A DNA stretch of 42,854 nucleotides from JABIBT01 sp964471565 (GTDB lineage: Archaea; Nanobdellota; Nanobdellia; SCGC-AAA011-G17; PNOQ01). Within the stretch, counting starts at the first letter, position 1. Every line of letters starts with the position of its first letter. Below, piece by piece: positions 32,275 through 39,379 of this stretch. The DNA lies in NCBI GenBank assembly GCA_964471565.1, contig CAYYFK010000005.1, positions 1-42,854 on the forward strand. Direction: 5' to 3'. A program made the translations under genes and the position numbers. A model generated the notes under the pieces. It did no database searches and was not told the origin of the DNA. It saw only the letters and a list, made by a program, of their open reading frames with translations.

Positions 32275-32627
32275 TTTTTAAAACATAATGAGCATTGCTC
32301 TGGAACTTCATCGTATAATCTATGAATATCGCATATTGTTGAAGTTTTTCTTATTAAGTTGGAAATTCTATAGATTTCTTTTTGTGCTGTTGATTTGTTT
32401 TTAGTTATTTTTTCTATTGATTGATTGATTTCTTTTTGAACATTATTTTGGAACTTTGTTGTTCCCCTTTTATCTTTTACATATTGTGAGACTGCCGCAG
32501 GAGTTATGTTTAGTAAGGAAGCTATTTCTTTTTGTTTTATTCCTTTTTTTGCTAGAGCTAAAGTAAATTGTTTTCTTAGAGCGGGTAATACATATCTCAC
32601 TTCTATCTCTTGTGGCATTAGTTTCAT
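32271..32627 (-). CDS. HTH regulator with C-terminal Cys motif, possible Fe-S sensor
   Basis: A 118-aa regulator. An N-terminal XRE-like helix-turn-helix covers about residues 28-55 (KQKEIASLLNITPAAVSQYV). The C-terminal tail carries C99, H102, C112 and C115 (TICDIH..EQCSLC), a pattern able to hold an Fe-S cluster or zinc. Being the first gene after its own promoter and overlapping DUF1858/iscS, it may switch this ISC unit according to cluster supply, analogous to IscR/SufR but unrelated in fold family. The sensor role is inferred. Confidence 0.72.
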   Translation of the reverse strand: MKLMPQEIEVRYVLPALRKQFTLALAKKGIKQKEIASLLNITPAAVSQYVKDKRGTTKFQNNVQKEINQSIEKITKNKSTAQKEIYRISNLIRKTSTICDIHRLYDEVPEQCSLCFKK

Positions 32628-32646
32628 AGAAAAATTAACGATTGTT

Positions 32647-32656
32647 TATTTATAAG
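32647..32656 (-). promoter_or_regulatory. TATA box of the HTH-DUF1858-iscS-iscU unit
   Basis: CTTATAAATA on the minus strand, about 20-30 nt before the HTH start at 32627. The unit can thus be transcribed apart from the upstream perR-ahpC-sod genes. Confidence 0.5.
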
Positions 32657-32661
32657 GTTTT

Positions 32662-32910
32662 CTAAATTATATTCTTTCCTTCTTTGTCATATATTTTAAT
32701 TATTTTAACTGGACAAGATTTTGCTGCTTCTTTAAATTCTTTTAGTTCTGATTCTTCTATTTCTAATTCAAAAAATTCATCATCTGTTTCTTTTGCTCCA
32801 CTTAAGTCTGCTTTTCCATCTTTTGCTATTTTAAATCTTTTTGAGAAAACTGTACATGAGGCTGCTCCGATGCATCCCTCTCTGTCGTACTTTACTTTGT
32901 ATTTTGTCAT
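32662..32910 (-). CDS. Ferredoxin with three cluster cysteines
   Basis: An 82-aa acidic single-cluster ferredoxin. Its cluster residues are C13 and C19 (EGCIGAASCTVF) and C66 (KSCPVKI). The position of the second ligand of a [4Fe-4S] site, which is Cys or Asp in related archaeal ferredoxins, is Ala16, so only three protein ligands remain. That would favour a [3Fe-4S] cluster or one easily lost iron. It lies 39 nt after sod and 34 nt before the HTH gene on the same strand. Confidence 0.78.
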   Translation of the reverse strand: MTKYKVKYDREGCIGAASCTVFSKRFKIAKDGKADLSGAKETDDEFFELEIEESELKEFKEAAKSCPVKIIKIYDKEGKNII

Positions 32911-32949
32911 TTTAGTTATTTTATTTGGTTAGAATAAAAAGGTTTTGGT

Positions 32950-33555
32950 TTATTTATTTTCTAAAAATCTTTCACCAATTTTGTTCCAATTTACAACATT
33001 CCAGAATGATTTTATATAATCTGGGCGCTTATTTTTATATTTGAGGTAATAGCTATGTTCCCAAACATCTAAATTTAGCAACGGAACCTTCCCATCAGTT
33101 AGTGGGGAATCTTGGTTTTTAGTTTGAATTATTTCTAATTTTTTATTGTCTAAAACTAACCATGCCCAACCAGAACCAAATAAAGTTAGTGCTGCTTCTG
33201 AAAACTTTTCTTTGAATTCATCTATTGAACCGAAAGTGTTTTCTAATTCTTTTTTTAATTCTTCTGGAATTTCTTGTTGTTCTGGAGTTAAAGATTCCCA
33301 GAAAAAAGTATGATTAATATAGCCTCCACCATTATTTCTCACTGCTTGTCTGATTTCTTCAGGAACTTCATTTATAGTGGCAATAATTTCTTCTGCAGTT
33401 TTTTCTAAAAATAATGTATTTCCTTTTCTTGCTGCATTGAATTTGTCTGTATATGCTTGATGATGTTTTGTATGATGTACTTTCATTGTTTCTTCATCAA
33501 AATGGGGTTCTAATTCAGAATACCCGTATGGTAATTTTGGTAATTGAAATTCCAT
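32950..33555 (-). CDS. sod: Superoxide dismutase, Mn type
   Basis: A 201-aa Fe/Mn superoxide dismutase. Metal ligands are H27 (VHHTKHH), H82 (INHTFFW), D163 and H167 (LDVWEHSYY). The active-site Gln comes from QTKNQDSP (about residue 148) and a Gly sits in the early NNGGGYINHT segment; this Gly/Gln pairing is the Mn-type signature, while Fe types carry the Gln early. It converts superoxide to H2O2, which the peroxiredoxin encoded 1 nt upstream then removes. Confidence 0.92.
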   Translation of the reverse strand: MEFQLPKLPYGYSELEPHFDEETMKVHHTKHHQAYTDKFNAARKGNTLFLEKTAEEIIATINEVPEEIRQAVRNNGGGYINHTFFWESLTPEQQEIPEELKKELENTFGSIDEFKEKFSEAALTLFGSGWAWLVLDNKKLEIIQTKNQDSPLTDGKVPLLNLDVWEHSYYLKYKNKRPDYIKSFWNVVNWNKIGERFLENK

Positions 33556-33556
33556 T

Positions 33557-34129
33557 TTATATCTTCCCTATCAAGTCTAAACCTGGTTTTAGTGTTTCTT
33601 TTCCTGGTTGCCATGATGCTGGGCAAACTTGTCCACCATGCTCCTCCACAAATTGTGCTGCTTTTACTTTTCTTAATAATTCTAGTGAATTTCTTCCTAT
33701 TGAATTATCATTTACCTCAAAAGCTTTCAAAATTCCGTTTGGATCTATTATGAATGTTCCCCTTAGTGCCAATCCTTCTTCAGGAATATATACATTGTAT
33801 GCCTTTGTTACTTTTCCAGTTGGATCTGCAAGCATCGGATATTTTATTTTTTTAATTGTTTCTGAGTTATCATGCCATGCTTTGTGCACAAATGCTGTGT
33901 CTGTTGATATTGATAATATTTCTGTGTTTATCTTTTGAAATTCTTCATAATTATCTGCAAGTTCTCCAAGTTCTGTTGGACATACAAATGTAAAATCTGC
34001 TGGGTAAAAAACTAATACTGTCCATTTTCCTTTAAAATCAGATAATTTTATCTTTTTTATTTCATTATTATGATATGCCTCGACTTCAAAATCTGGAGCC
34101 GTTTTTCCTATTTCTAATCTTTGTTCCAT
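33557..34129 (-). CDS. ahpC: Peroxiredoxin, AhpC/2-Cys type
   Basis: A 190-aa peroxiredoxin reducing H2O2 and organic peroxides. The peroxidatic Cys is C50 (ADFTFVCPTELGE), the resolving Cys C169 (GGQVCPASW) and the conserved Arg lies in the LRGTFIID segment. Length fits typical bacterial-type AhpC. It is 3 nt after the PerR-like gene and 1 nt before sod, so the three form one unit that regulates and executes peroxide/superoxide defence. No AhpF-like reductase is in the window. Confidence 0.92.
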   Translation of the reverse strand: MEQRLEIGKTAPDFEVEAYHNNEIKKIKLSDFKGKWTVLVFYPADFTFVCPTELGELADNYEEFQKINTEILSISTDTAFVHKAWHDNSETIKKIKYPMLADPTGKVTKAYNVYIPEEGLALRGTFIIDPNGILKAFEVNDNSIGRNSLELLRKVKAAQFVEEHGGQVCPASWQPGKETLKPGLDLIGKI

Positions 34130-34132
34130 TTT

Positions 34133-34510
34133 TTATCTCCTGTTTCCATAAACTATTATAGAAACGTCTTCTGGTTTGAAATTTTTGAATTTGTTTTTTT
34201 TAATTTTATCAACAAACTCTTTAAGTTCGTTTGTATCAAGAATTTCTCCAGTCTTTTTATCAATAAGGTGTTGGTGGTTTAAATCTTGACCATCAAATCT
34301 TACTTTTGAACTTGTTTTTATTTCTTTTATTTCTCCATTCTCTACAAGTAAATTTAAATTTCTGTAAACTGTTCCTAAGCTAATATTTGGAATTTGTTTT
34401 TTTATCTCTCCATATACTTGCTCTGCTGTAGGATGTATTTTTGTTTCTTTAAGATACATTAAAATTGCTTGTCTTTGGATTGTTTGTTTCATTTTAGTAA
34501 TTATTATCAT
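34133..34510 (-). CDS. perR: Fur/PerR-family regulator
   Basis: A 125-aa (119 aa if started at ATG 34492) metal-dependent repressor. It has the N-terminal winged helix of the family (QRQAILMYLKETKIHPTAEQ, IPNISLGTVYRNLNLL) and a shortened regulatory part with FDGQDLNHQHLIDKKTGEI. The Cys4 structural zinc site of typical PerR is absent: no Cys at all. PerR-type regulation by metal-catalysed His oxidation is suggested by the linked ahpC and sod genes and by a palindrome in its own promoter. Confidence 0.8.
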   Translation of the reverse strand: MIIITKMKQTIQRQAILMYLKETKIHPTAEQVYGEIKKQIPNISLGTVYRNLNLLVENGEIKEIKTSSKVRFDGQDLNHQHLIDKKTGEILDTNELKEFVDKIKKNKFKNFKPEDVSIIVYGNRR

Positions 34511-34511
34511 T

Positions 34512-34528
34512 TAGGAATTATTACTAAT
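34512..34528. promoter_or_regulatory. PerR/Fur-box-like operator
   Basis: TTAGGAAT-T-ATTACTAA: an 8-1-8 inverted repeat matching at 7 of 8 positions, just downstream of the TATA (minus CTTTATATA, 34529-34537) of the perR gene. Form and size fit the Fur/PerR box pattern, so the regulator probably controls its own unit by blocking transcription start. Confidence 0.6.
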
Positions 34529-34537
34529 ATATAAAGT
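34529..34537 (-). promoter_or_regulatory. TATA box of the perR-ahpC-sod unit
   Basis: CTTTATATA on the minus strand directly abuts the palindromic operator, about 19-27 nt upstream of the longer perR start at 34510 and 37-45 nt upstream of the ATG at 34492. Confidence 0.55.
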
Positions 34538-34567
34538 TTTTGTTTTTATAGAGGATAGTTTTAGAGA

Positions 34568-34870
34568 TTATCTCTCAATCAGTTTTCCTATTGCTAGATC
34601 TATTGTTTTTTCTAGTTGGGACACATCTCTAAGAAAATTAAGAGCTTCGCTCCTGTATGAAAAATTAAACGCAATATCTGCTGAATCTGCCATTCTTACT
34701 TGAGGATTTATTATATGAGGTTCACCGTGACCCTTTAAATTATATTTTGAAGCTATTTGAACTAATTGATCATTTAATCCTTGGTCAGATTTATACTCTC
34801 TTTTAGCCCAAACTGCAACAAAATAGTTTGGAAGATTTGTTCTAGTAATTAGTGGATTGTCAGGTGTCAT
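34568..34870 (-). CDS. Hypothetical protein, 100 aa
   Basis: A 100-aa soluble protein of alternating strands and helices (NYFVAVWAKREYKSDQGLND, MADSADIAFNFSYRSEALNFL) with no recognised family, signal or metal motif. It lies on the minus strand between the VIT1-like transporter gene and the perR promoter; the gap to the transporter is 35 nt, so they may share a transcript. Function unknown. Confidence 0.5.
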   Translation of the reverse strand: MTPDNPLITRTNLPNYFVAVWAKREYKSDQGLNDQLVQIASKYNLKGHGEPHIINPQVRMADSADIAFNFSYRSEALNFLRDVSQLEKTIDLAIGKLIER

Positions 34871-34905
34871 AAAAATGGGTAGTTTAAATAGATTTAAAAT
34901 ACTTG

Positions 34906-35766
34906 CTAAATTTCAATCCCAAAGATATTTCTGATTAGGAATCCTACCCCAAAGCTAATTATTGCTACAGTTAATGATATTAATATCATTTCTAAAAATC
35001 TTGGCCAGAATTTTAGGGATTTAGCAATTGACATGTAGAATGTATATGCTGCGACTATTAAAATACCGATTCCCAACATTGCAGTTAGGGCAAGATAAAT
35101 ATTACTAATGAGCAAGTATGGCAGTACTAGGAATATCACTGTTACTAAATAGGTCATTCCTGTGTAAATTGCGGATTTTAATGGAGGTTTGCTTTTGTCC
35201 TCTTTTGAAGATAAATATTCTGATGCCGCCATGGAAAGTGCTGCTGCAATCCCAATTATTAGTCCAGAAACTGCTATAATTGTTTGATTTTGGAGTGCTA
35301 ATGTTAAACCTGCTATGGCTCCAGTTAATTCTACCAAAGCATCATTCAATCCTAAAACCATTGAGCCAGCATATTCTACCCTTTCTTCTCTTAGCATGTT
35401 TAAAATATCTTTCTCGTGTTTATGCTCGTCTTTTATTATCCTGGTTATTCCTTTGTATTTTTTTAGTTCTTTGTACGCTTGGTAGGCTAATTGCTCGCCA
35501 CGTTCCATTAATTTTAATCCAAAGGCTAACCCAAAAATGGTCGCTATTAAACTATACCATAAAATTCTTAATTTATTTGGTTTTATTTCTTTTTTTGATA
35601 TAGATTTCCAATAATTATAATGTCTTAATTCGTCTTTTGCTATGTGTACAAGAACTTTTTTATTATGTTTATTCTTTGTTCTTTTAGCTAAGTTATTGTA
35701 AATATGATATTCTGTTATTTCATTTTTTTGTGCTTTGAGAATTGCGGCTAATTGCTCTTTTTTCAT
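34906..35766 (-). CDS. Ferritin-like/VIT1 (CCC1) fusion, iron or manganese transporter
   Basis: A 286-aa fusion. Residues 1-65 form a ferritin-like/rubrerythrin helix pair with acidic and His ligands (EITEYHIYNN, E46 and H49 in KDELRHYNYW). Then comes a VIT1/CCC1 membrane domain with about five helices and the family segments GLNDALVELTGAIAGLT and MAASEYLSSKEDKS. Such proteins (as in bacterial MbfA) sense iron or peroxide with the ferritin part and export Fe2+/Mn2+. Its closeness to PerR, SOD and an EncFtn-like gene supports an iron-stress role. Confidence 0.82.
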   Translation of the reverse strand: MKKEQLAAILKAQKNEITEYHIYNNLAKRTKNKHNKKVLVHIAKDELRHYNYWKSISKKEIKPNKLRILWYSLIATIFGLAFGLKLMERGEQLAYQAYKELKKYKGITRIIKDEHKHEKDILNMLREERVEYAGSMVLGLNDALVELTGAIAGLTLALQNQTIIAVSGLIIGIAAALSMAASEYLSSKEDKSKPPLKSAIYTGMTYLVTVIFLVLPYLLISNIYLALTAMLGIGILIVAAYTFYMSIAKSLKFWPRFLEMILISLTVAIISFGVGFLIRNIFGIEI

Positions 35767-35785
35767 ATTTTAATTTTATTTTGTT

Positions 35786-35797
35786 ATTTTATAAATT
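35786..35797 (-). promoter_or_regulatory. TATA box of the VIT1-like gene
   Basis: AATTTATAAAAT on the minus strand, about 20-31 nt before the start at 35766. Confidence 0.4.
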
Positions 35798-35842
35798 TTT
35801 GCTATTCGAAACTCTTTTAATCTTTGCTGATATTGCCGAATT

Positions 35843-36736
35843 ATGGATTTTGGCCATGCAGATACCAAAAAATATGGGGGCGGCCATCACAGCGGATCAA
35901 CTATTGAAGGAGAGGTTTGCTTCCTATTTGAAGAATTGGATAATAGTAGATATTCTCATCTTGATAAAAAAGATCTTCATGCAAAAGTAAAAGAATGTCA
36001 AGAAACTGGAGATCAAAATTTACGTAGAAAAGTTATTGAAAGTCATATGAAATTAGTTCTGAACAGAGTTATGTGTTATAAGGACACTGGGGCAAGTCTT
36101 TCTGAGTTAGTTAGTGAGGGGACTATTGGGTTGAACAGGGCAGTTGACAAATATGTTGAGGAAAGGGGAGATTTTACTCTTTATGCATCTATTTGGATTG
36201 AATCATATATCTTGAATGCTCTAAGGAATTCAACTTTGGTCAGGATTCCTGGACATAGATCTGATCAATTATCAAGAGCTAGAAAGTTTATAGATAAATA
36301 TTATACTTTGCATGAAAGATTTCCTACCTCTGATGAAATAATTAACACTTGCAAGGTTCCAGAAGCAATAGTGGATATTTTGGGAATAGATTATAGGGGG
36401 GCAATAAGTCTTGACACTACAAGAAAGGAGGGAGAATCCTTTCATGATTGTATTTCATTAGATAGAGTTGGTGAAGTGGAAAATAGATTATTTAACAATA
36501 TGACTAAAAATAGAGACGTAGAAAAAGTACATCAGATTATTCAAAATTTAAAAAACTCTGGAGAAATAAGTGAAAGGGATTTTGATACATTCTATAGATA
36601 TTACAATCCAGAAGGTAAAAAAATATCTTATAGGGAGATTGGTGAAGCATATGGAATCAGTTCTGAAAGAATTAGACAAGGACTTGAAAAGGTAAAAATA
36701 GCAGTTAGAACTGAACTTGGACTGTTTGGCAATTAG
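35843..36736 (+). CDS. Sigma-70-family RNA polymerase sigma factor (bacterial type)
   Basis: A 297-aa protein with the domain order of bacterial sigma-70 factors. Region 2 (about 58-138): SHMKLVLNRVMCY, LSELVSEGTIGLNRAVDKY, then ERGDFTLYASIWIESYILNA and VRIPGH, matching 2.1 to 2.4. Region 3 (about 139-190) has RFPTSDEI. A region 3.2-like finger follows (SLDTTRKEGESFHD). Region 4 (about 225-292) ends in the -35-binding helix ISYREIGEAYGISSERIRQG. Region 1.1 is absent; the N-terminus has a Gly/His-rich GGGHHSG. Archaea normally use TBP/TFB, so its partner and promoters are unknown. Codon use is AT-rich like its neighbours. Confidence 0.88.
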   Translation: MDFGHADTKKYGGGHHSGSTIEGEVCFLFEELDNSRYSHLDKKDLHAKVKECQETGDQNLRRKVIESHMKLVLNRVMCYKDTGASLSELVSEGTIGLNRAVDKYVEERGDFTLYASIWIESYILNALRNSTLVRIPGHRSDQLSRARKFIDKYYTLHERFPTSDEIINTCKVPEAIVDILGIDYRGAISLDTTRKEGESFHDCISLDRVGEVENRLFNNMTKNRDVEKVHQIIQNLKNSGEISERDFDTFYRYYNPEGKKISYREIGEAYGISSERIRQGLEKVKIAVRTELGLFGN

Positions 36737-36745
36737 TATCAAAAG

Positions 36746-36755
36746 CTTTATAATG
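36746..36755 (+). promoter_or_regulatory. TATA box of the HAD-like gene
   Basis: CTTTATAATG, about 21-30 nt upstream of the ATG at 36776; predicted leaderless. Confidence 0.4.
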
Positions 36756-36775
36756 GGTTATATTATTTGGGCAAC

Positions 36776-37447
36776 ATGGTTAAACTTTTTGTTTGGGATT
36801 TTCATGGAGTTTTAGAGCAAGGTAATGAGAAAGCTGTTTTTGAAACCTCCAATATAGTTCTAGAAGAGAATGGATATTCTGAAAGATTTACAGAAGAAGA
36901 TATTGGTTTTTTATACGGCCTGAAGTGGAGAGATTATTTTAAATATTTGCTTCCTGAAGAAGATGAAACAATCCACATTAATTTAGAGAATGAATGTAGT
37001 AGTCAAAGTGTAATGGATAGGGGACGGATTCTAAAACATATATCTGCAACCGCCTATTCTCATGAAATTTTGGATAAAATAGTTAGAGAAGGACATGATC
37101 AAATCCTTATTTCCAATGTTAGGGAAAGTGGTTTAGATTTTTTTATAGATTCTGTAGGTGTTAGACATTATTTTCCAAGAGGAAAAGCTTTTGCTTCTAA
37201 TGGTAGCGAAAATAAAGATAAAAAACAAATCCTTAAAGAGTATATTGATAGGTCGGATATTGAATACGAAAAAATAGTAAGTATTGGAGATTCTCCAGGA
37301 GATATTGAATTGGTTGAAGAATACCCCAATAGTGTTTCTTTTTTATATTCTCATGTTGGAAAGGGTTTTAGAGATTGTAATCCCACATATAAAATTAAAG
37401 ATTTAAGATGTGTTATGAGAGAAGTTATTCCTTCTGATCAGAATTAA
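36776..37447 (+). CDS. HAD-superfamily hydrolase-like protein
   Basis: A 223-aa protein of the haloacid dehalogenase fold. Motif I is WDFHGVL with D8 as likely nucleophile, but the second Asp (general acid) of the usual DxD is replaced by H10. Motif II is ILISNVRESG, and motif IV is IGDSPGDIEL. The exchange may reduce or change phosphatase activity. The start at 36776 (ATG) is preferred over an upstream TTG because of TATA spacing. Its last 23 nt overlap the end of the convergent dehydrogenase gene. Substrate unknown. Confidence 0.7.
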   Translation: MVKLFVWDFHGVLEQGNEKAVFETSNIVLEENGYSERFTEEDIGFLYGLKWRDYFKYLLPEEDETIHINLENECSSQSVMDRGRILKHISATAYSHEILDKIVREGHDQILISNVRESGLDFFIDSVGVRHYFPRGKAFASNGSENKDKKQILKEYIDRSDIEYEKIVSIGDSPGDIELVEEYPNSVSFLYSHVGKGFRDCNPTYKIKDLRCVMREVIPSDQN

Positions 37448-38258
37448 CGAATGGGATATCATCCCAATCTCTTACTTTTCTTATTTTCAAATTTTTTTCC
37501 CAAACTGCTTCTAACAAAGAGGGCTCTAATCCTAATTCTTTTCCTAATCCCATAAGAGCAACTAGGTCTTTTGGGAAACATTTTCCTCCAAATCCCCTCT
37601 CTTCTGTTATTTCTAAGTGTGAATCACTAATCCTTCTATCTGCAGTTACCATTCCTTTTACTTCATCGTAGTCTACTCCTAGAGCTTCACAAAATTCAAA
37701 CATTTCATTTGCAAAAGTTACTTTGGTTGCTAAGTATAAATTTGCAGCATATTTTACTAGTTCTGCGGTTGTTGAATCTGTCATGAACATTGGAACATGT
37801 GGTATTTTTTTTCTATATAATTGGGCCACTCTTGCTAATACTTCCTCTTGGTCTGCCCCTATAACTGTTCTATCTGGATTTACAAAATCTTCTAAATGGT
37901 GTTTTTCTCTTAAAAATTCTGGATTAAAGCAGAAGTTTACATCAGGATATTGATTTGAATAGTTTTTTGTTGTCCCTGGAACAACTGTGGATTTTATTAT
38001 AACTACTTTATCCGTATTATTTGCATATCCAGATATTCCCCTAATACTTTCATCCATTATTGAAAGATCTATTTTCATTTCATCGCTTTTGTAGGGGGTT
38101 GGCAAGCATACAAAAATTAATTCTGAGGATTTTACTGCATCTTCTAGAGTACCTATTTCTTTGTACTTATCATAAATTTTTATATTGTTGTCGTCTTTAA
38201 ATCCATATTCGACCGCTGTTCCTACAAATCCATATCCTACAATCCCTATATTTGCCAT
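37425..38258 (-). CDS. UDP-glucose/GDP-mannose dehydrogenase family protein, short form
   Basis: A 277-aa NAD-dependent dehydrogenase of the UDP-sugar family. The Rossmann GIVGYGFVG is at 5-13, the segment STVVPGTTKNY at 90-100, NPEFLREKHHLEDF at 112-125, and the catalytic Cys C227 in GFGGKCFPKD. Usual members have about 430 aa; this lacks the C-terminal nucleotide-sugar-binding domain and ends soon after the central helices. The truncation at the overlap with the HAD gene may be natural (short viral-like and archaeal forms exist) or secondary. Product would be a sugar acid for surface glycans. Confidence 0.8.
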   Translation of the reverse strand: MANIGIVGYGFVGTAVEYGFKDDNNIKIYDKYKEIGTLEDAVKSSELIFVCLPTPYKSDEMKIDLSIMDESIRGISGYANNTDKVVIIKSTVVPGTTKNYSNQYPDVNFCFNPEFLREKHHLEDFVNPDRTVIGADQEEVLARVAQLYRKKIPHVPMFMTDSTTAELVKYAANLYLATKVTFANEMFEFCEALGVDYDEVKGMVTADRRISDSHLEITEERGFGGKCFPKDLVALMGLGKELGLEPSLLEAVWEKNLKIRKVRDWDDIPFVNSDQKE

Positions 38259-38292
38259 TAGATTTTGGAAATTTTGTTTAGTATTTAAATCT

Positions 38293-38994
38293 TTAGGAAG
38301 AAAATTCTTTAAGTTTCTTTAATTTTCCAAATTTGTATACTTTATCTTCAATTATGTAAACTTCGAAATTGTTTAAATCCTTTTTTAGGAATGGGGAAAG
38401 TGTTTTTTGCTTTGTTACATCTGATCCTTGTTGCATTAAGTTAAAAGAAGGCATTACAATTAAAGTGTGTCTCTTGTATTTCCCTTTTAGAAAACATTTG
38501 AATTTTTGAGTGGATTTTTCTTCAAATGATATTGCTGGATGCTCGTGACCTATGATTATTGTTTTATTTAGTTTTTTTGGAATTTTATGACCGTGTGTTA
38601 TTAATATATTGCCTGTTTCGTATTTTTCTATTAGTTTCACATTCTTCTTTTCTGCTATTGGTCCTAAGATATTATCATGATTCCCTTTTATTAGAAGGAT
38701 TTTTTTGTTTTTGAAGAAATCTATTAGGTCAATTACTTGTTTCCATTCTGTTTTTGATATTGTTCCAAATTCATGTTTTAAATCTCCGTTGATTATTATT
38801 AATTCTGGTTGTACTTTTTTTAAGATTAATTTTAGTCTTTTTATGATGTCTTCAAATTGAAATCTTGGAACTAAAACTCCTTGTTTATTTAGAGATTCTT
38901 CGTAACCTAGATGTAAATCTGAGATAATTAAGATTTTTTCTTTTTTTAGGTATAGGGCAAGGTCAATTATTTCTATGTTTTTTTGTATTTCCAT
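38293..38994 (-). CDS. Metallophosphoesterase (archaeal ICC-like, COG1407)
   Basis: A 233-aa calcineurin-like phosphoesterase. Metal-binding motifs are in order: DLHLGYEES (about 21-29), GDLKHEFG (70s), GNHDNILG (about 103-110) and GHEHPAISF near 150, with THGHKIP between. This is the archaeal family related to DNA ligase-associated phosphoesterases; the natural substrate is unknown. It is divergent from the ferritin-like gene with 55 nt between starts, so both promoters overlap in that gap. Confidence 0.85.
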   Translation of the reverse strand: MEIQKNIEIIDLALYLKKEKILIISDLHLGYEESLNKQGVLVPRFQFEDIIKRLKLILKKVQPELIIINGDLKHEFGTISKTEWKQVIDLIDFFKNKKILLIKGNHDNILGPIAEKKNVKLIEKYETGNILITHGHKIPKKLNKTIIIGHEHPAISFEEKSTQKFKCFLKGKYKRHTLIVMPSFNLMQQGSDVTKQKTLSPFLKKDLNNFEVYIIEDKVYKFGKLKKLKEFSS

Positions 38995-39016
38995 ATTATT
39001 CTTGAAATTGATAATA

Positions 39017-39025
39017 CTTTTAAAG
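39017..39025 (+). promoter_or_regulatory. TATA box of the EncFtn-like gene
   Basis: CTTTTAAAG, about 25-33 nt upstream of the ATG at 39050. Confidence 0.4.
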
Positions 39026-39049
39026 GTTAAGATTGTTAGATCTTCTAAA

Positions 39050-39334
39050 ATGATGCAAGAAGATAATTCAAAAATAAGTGAAAAAACCTTGGATATTAGA
39101 AGGGCAATTGATTCTTTAAGAGAAGAAATGGAAGCTGTGGATTATTACAATCAAAGGGCAAATGCTACAAAGGATGAAAATCTGAAGAAGATTTTGTTGC
39201 ATAACGCCAAGGAAGAAAAAGAACATGTTGCAATGTTGATTGAATGGTTGAGACAGAATGATGATGAATTTTCCAAAGAATTGAAAGATTATTTATTTTC
39301 TGAAGAGAAAGATATTGCTGCAAAAGAGCATTAA
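39050..39334 (+). CDS. Encapsulated-ferritin-like (EncFtn) protein
   Basis: A 94-aa two-helix ferritin-like protein; an upstream in-frame start adds a hydrophobic leader unlike the family and overlaps the divergent gene, so I chose ATG 39050. The segment LREEMEAVDYYNQRANATKD and NAKEEKEHVAMLIEWLRQND, then ELKDYLFSEE, match EncFtn, with ferroxidase residues E25/E28 and E56, H59. EncFtn oxidises Fe2+ inside encapsulin shells, but here no encapsulin gene adjoins and the C-terminus (AAKEH) has no shell-targeting peptide. Probably a cytosolic iron oxidase. Confidence 0.75.
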   Translation: MMQEDNSKISEKTLDIRRAIDSLREEMEAVDYYNQRANATKDENLKKILLHNAKEEKEHVAMLIEWLRQNDDEFSKELKDYLFSEEKDIAAKEH

Positions 39335-39350
39335 TTTTTTATTAAAAAAA

Positions 39351-39358
39351 CTTATAAG
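39351..39358 (+). promoter_or_regulatory. TATA box of the HPP-family gene
   Basis: CTTATAAG, about 22-29 nt upstream of the ATG at 39380. Confidence 0.4.
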
Positions 39359-39379
39359 TTCTTTATTCTAGTTAATTTT

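Noticed and set aside
38975..39049. Longer, hydrophobic N-terminus for the EncFtn-like protein
   Set aside because: It overlaps the divergent phosphoesterase start and its TATA region, and EncFtn has no such leader.
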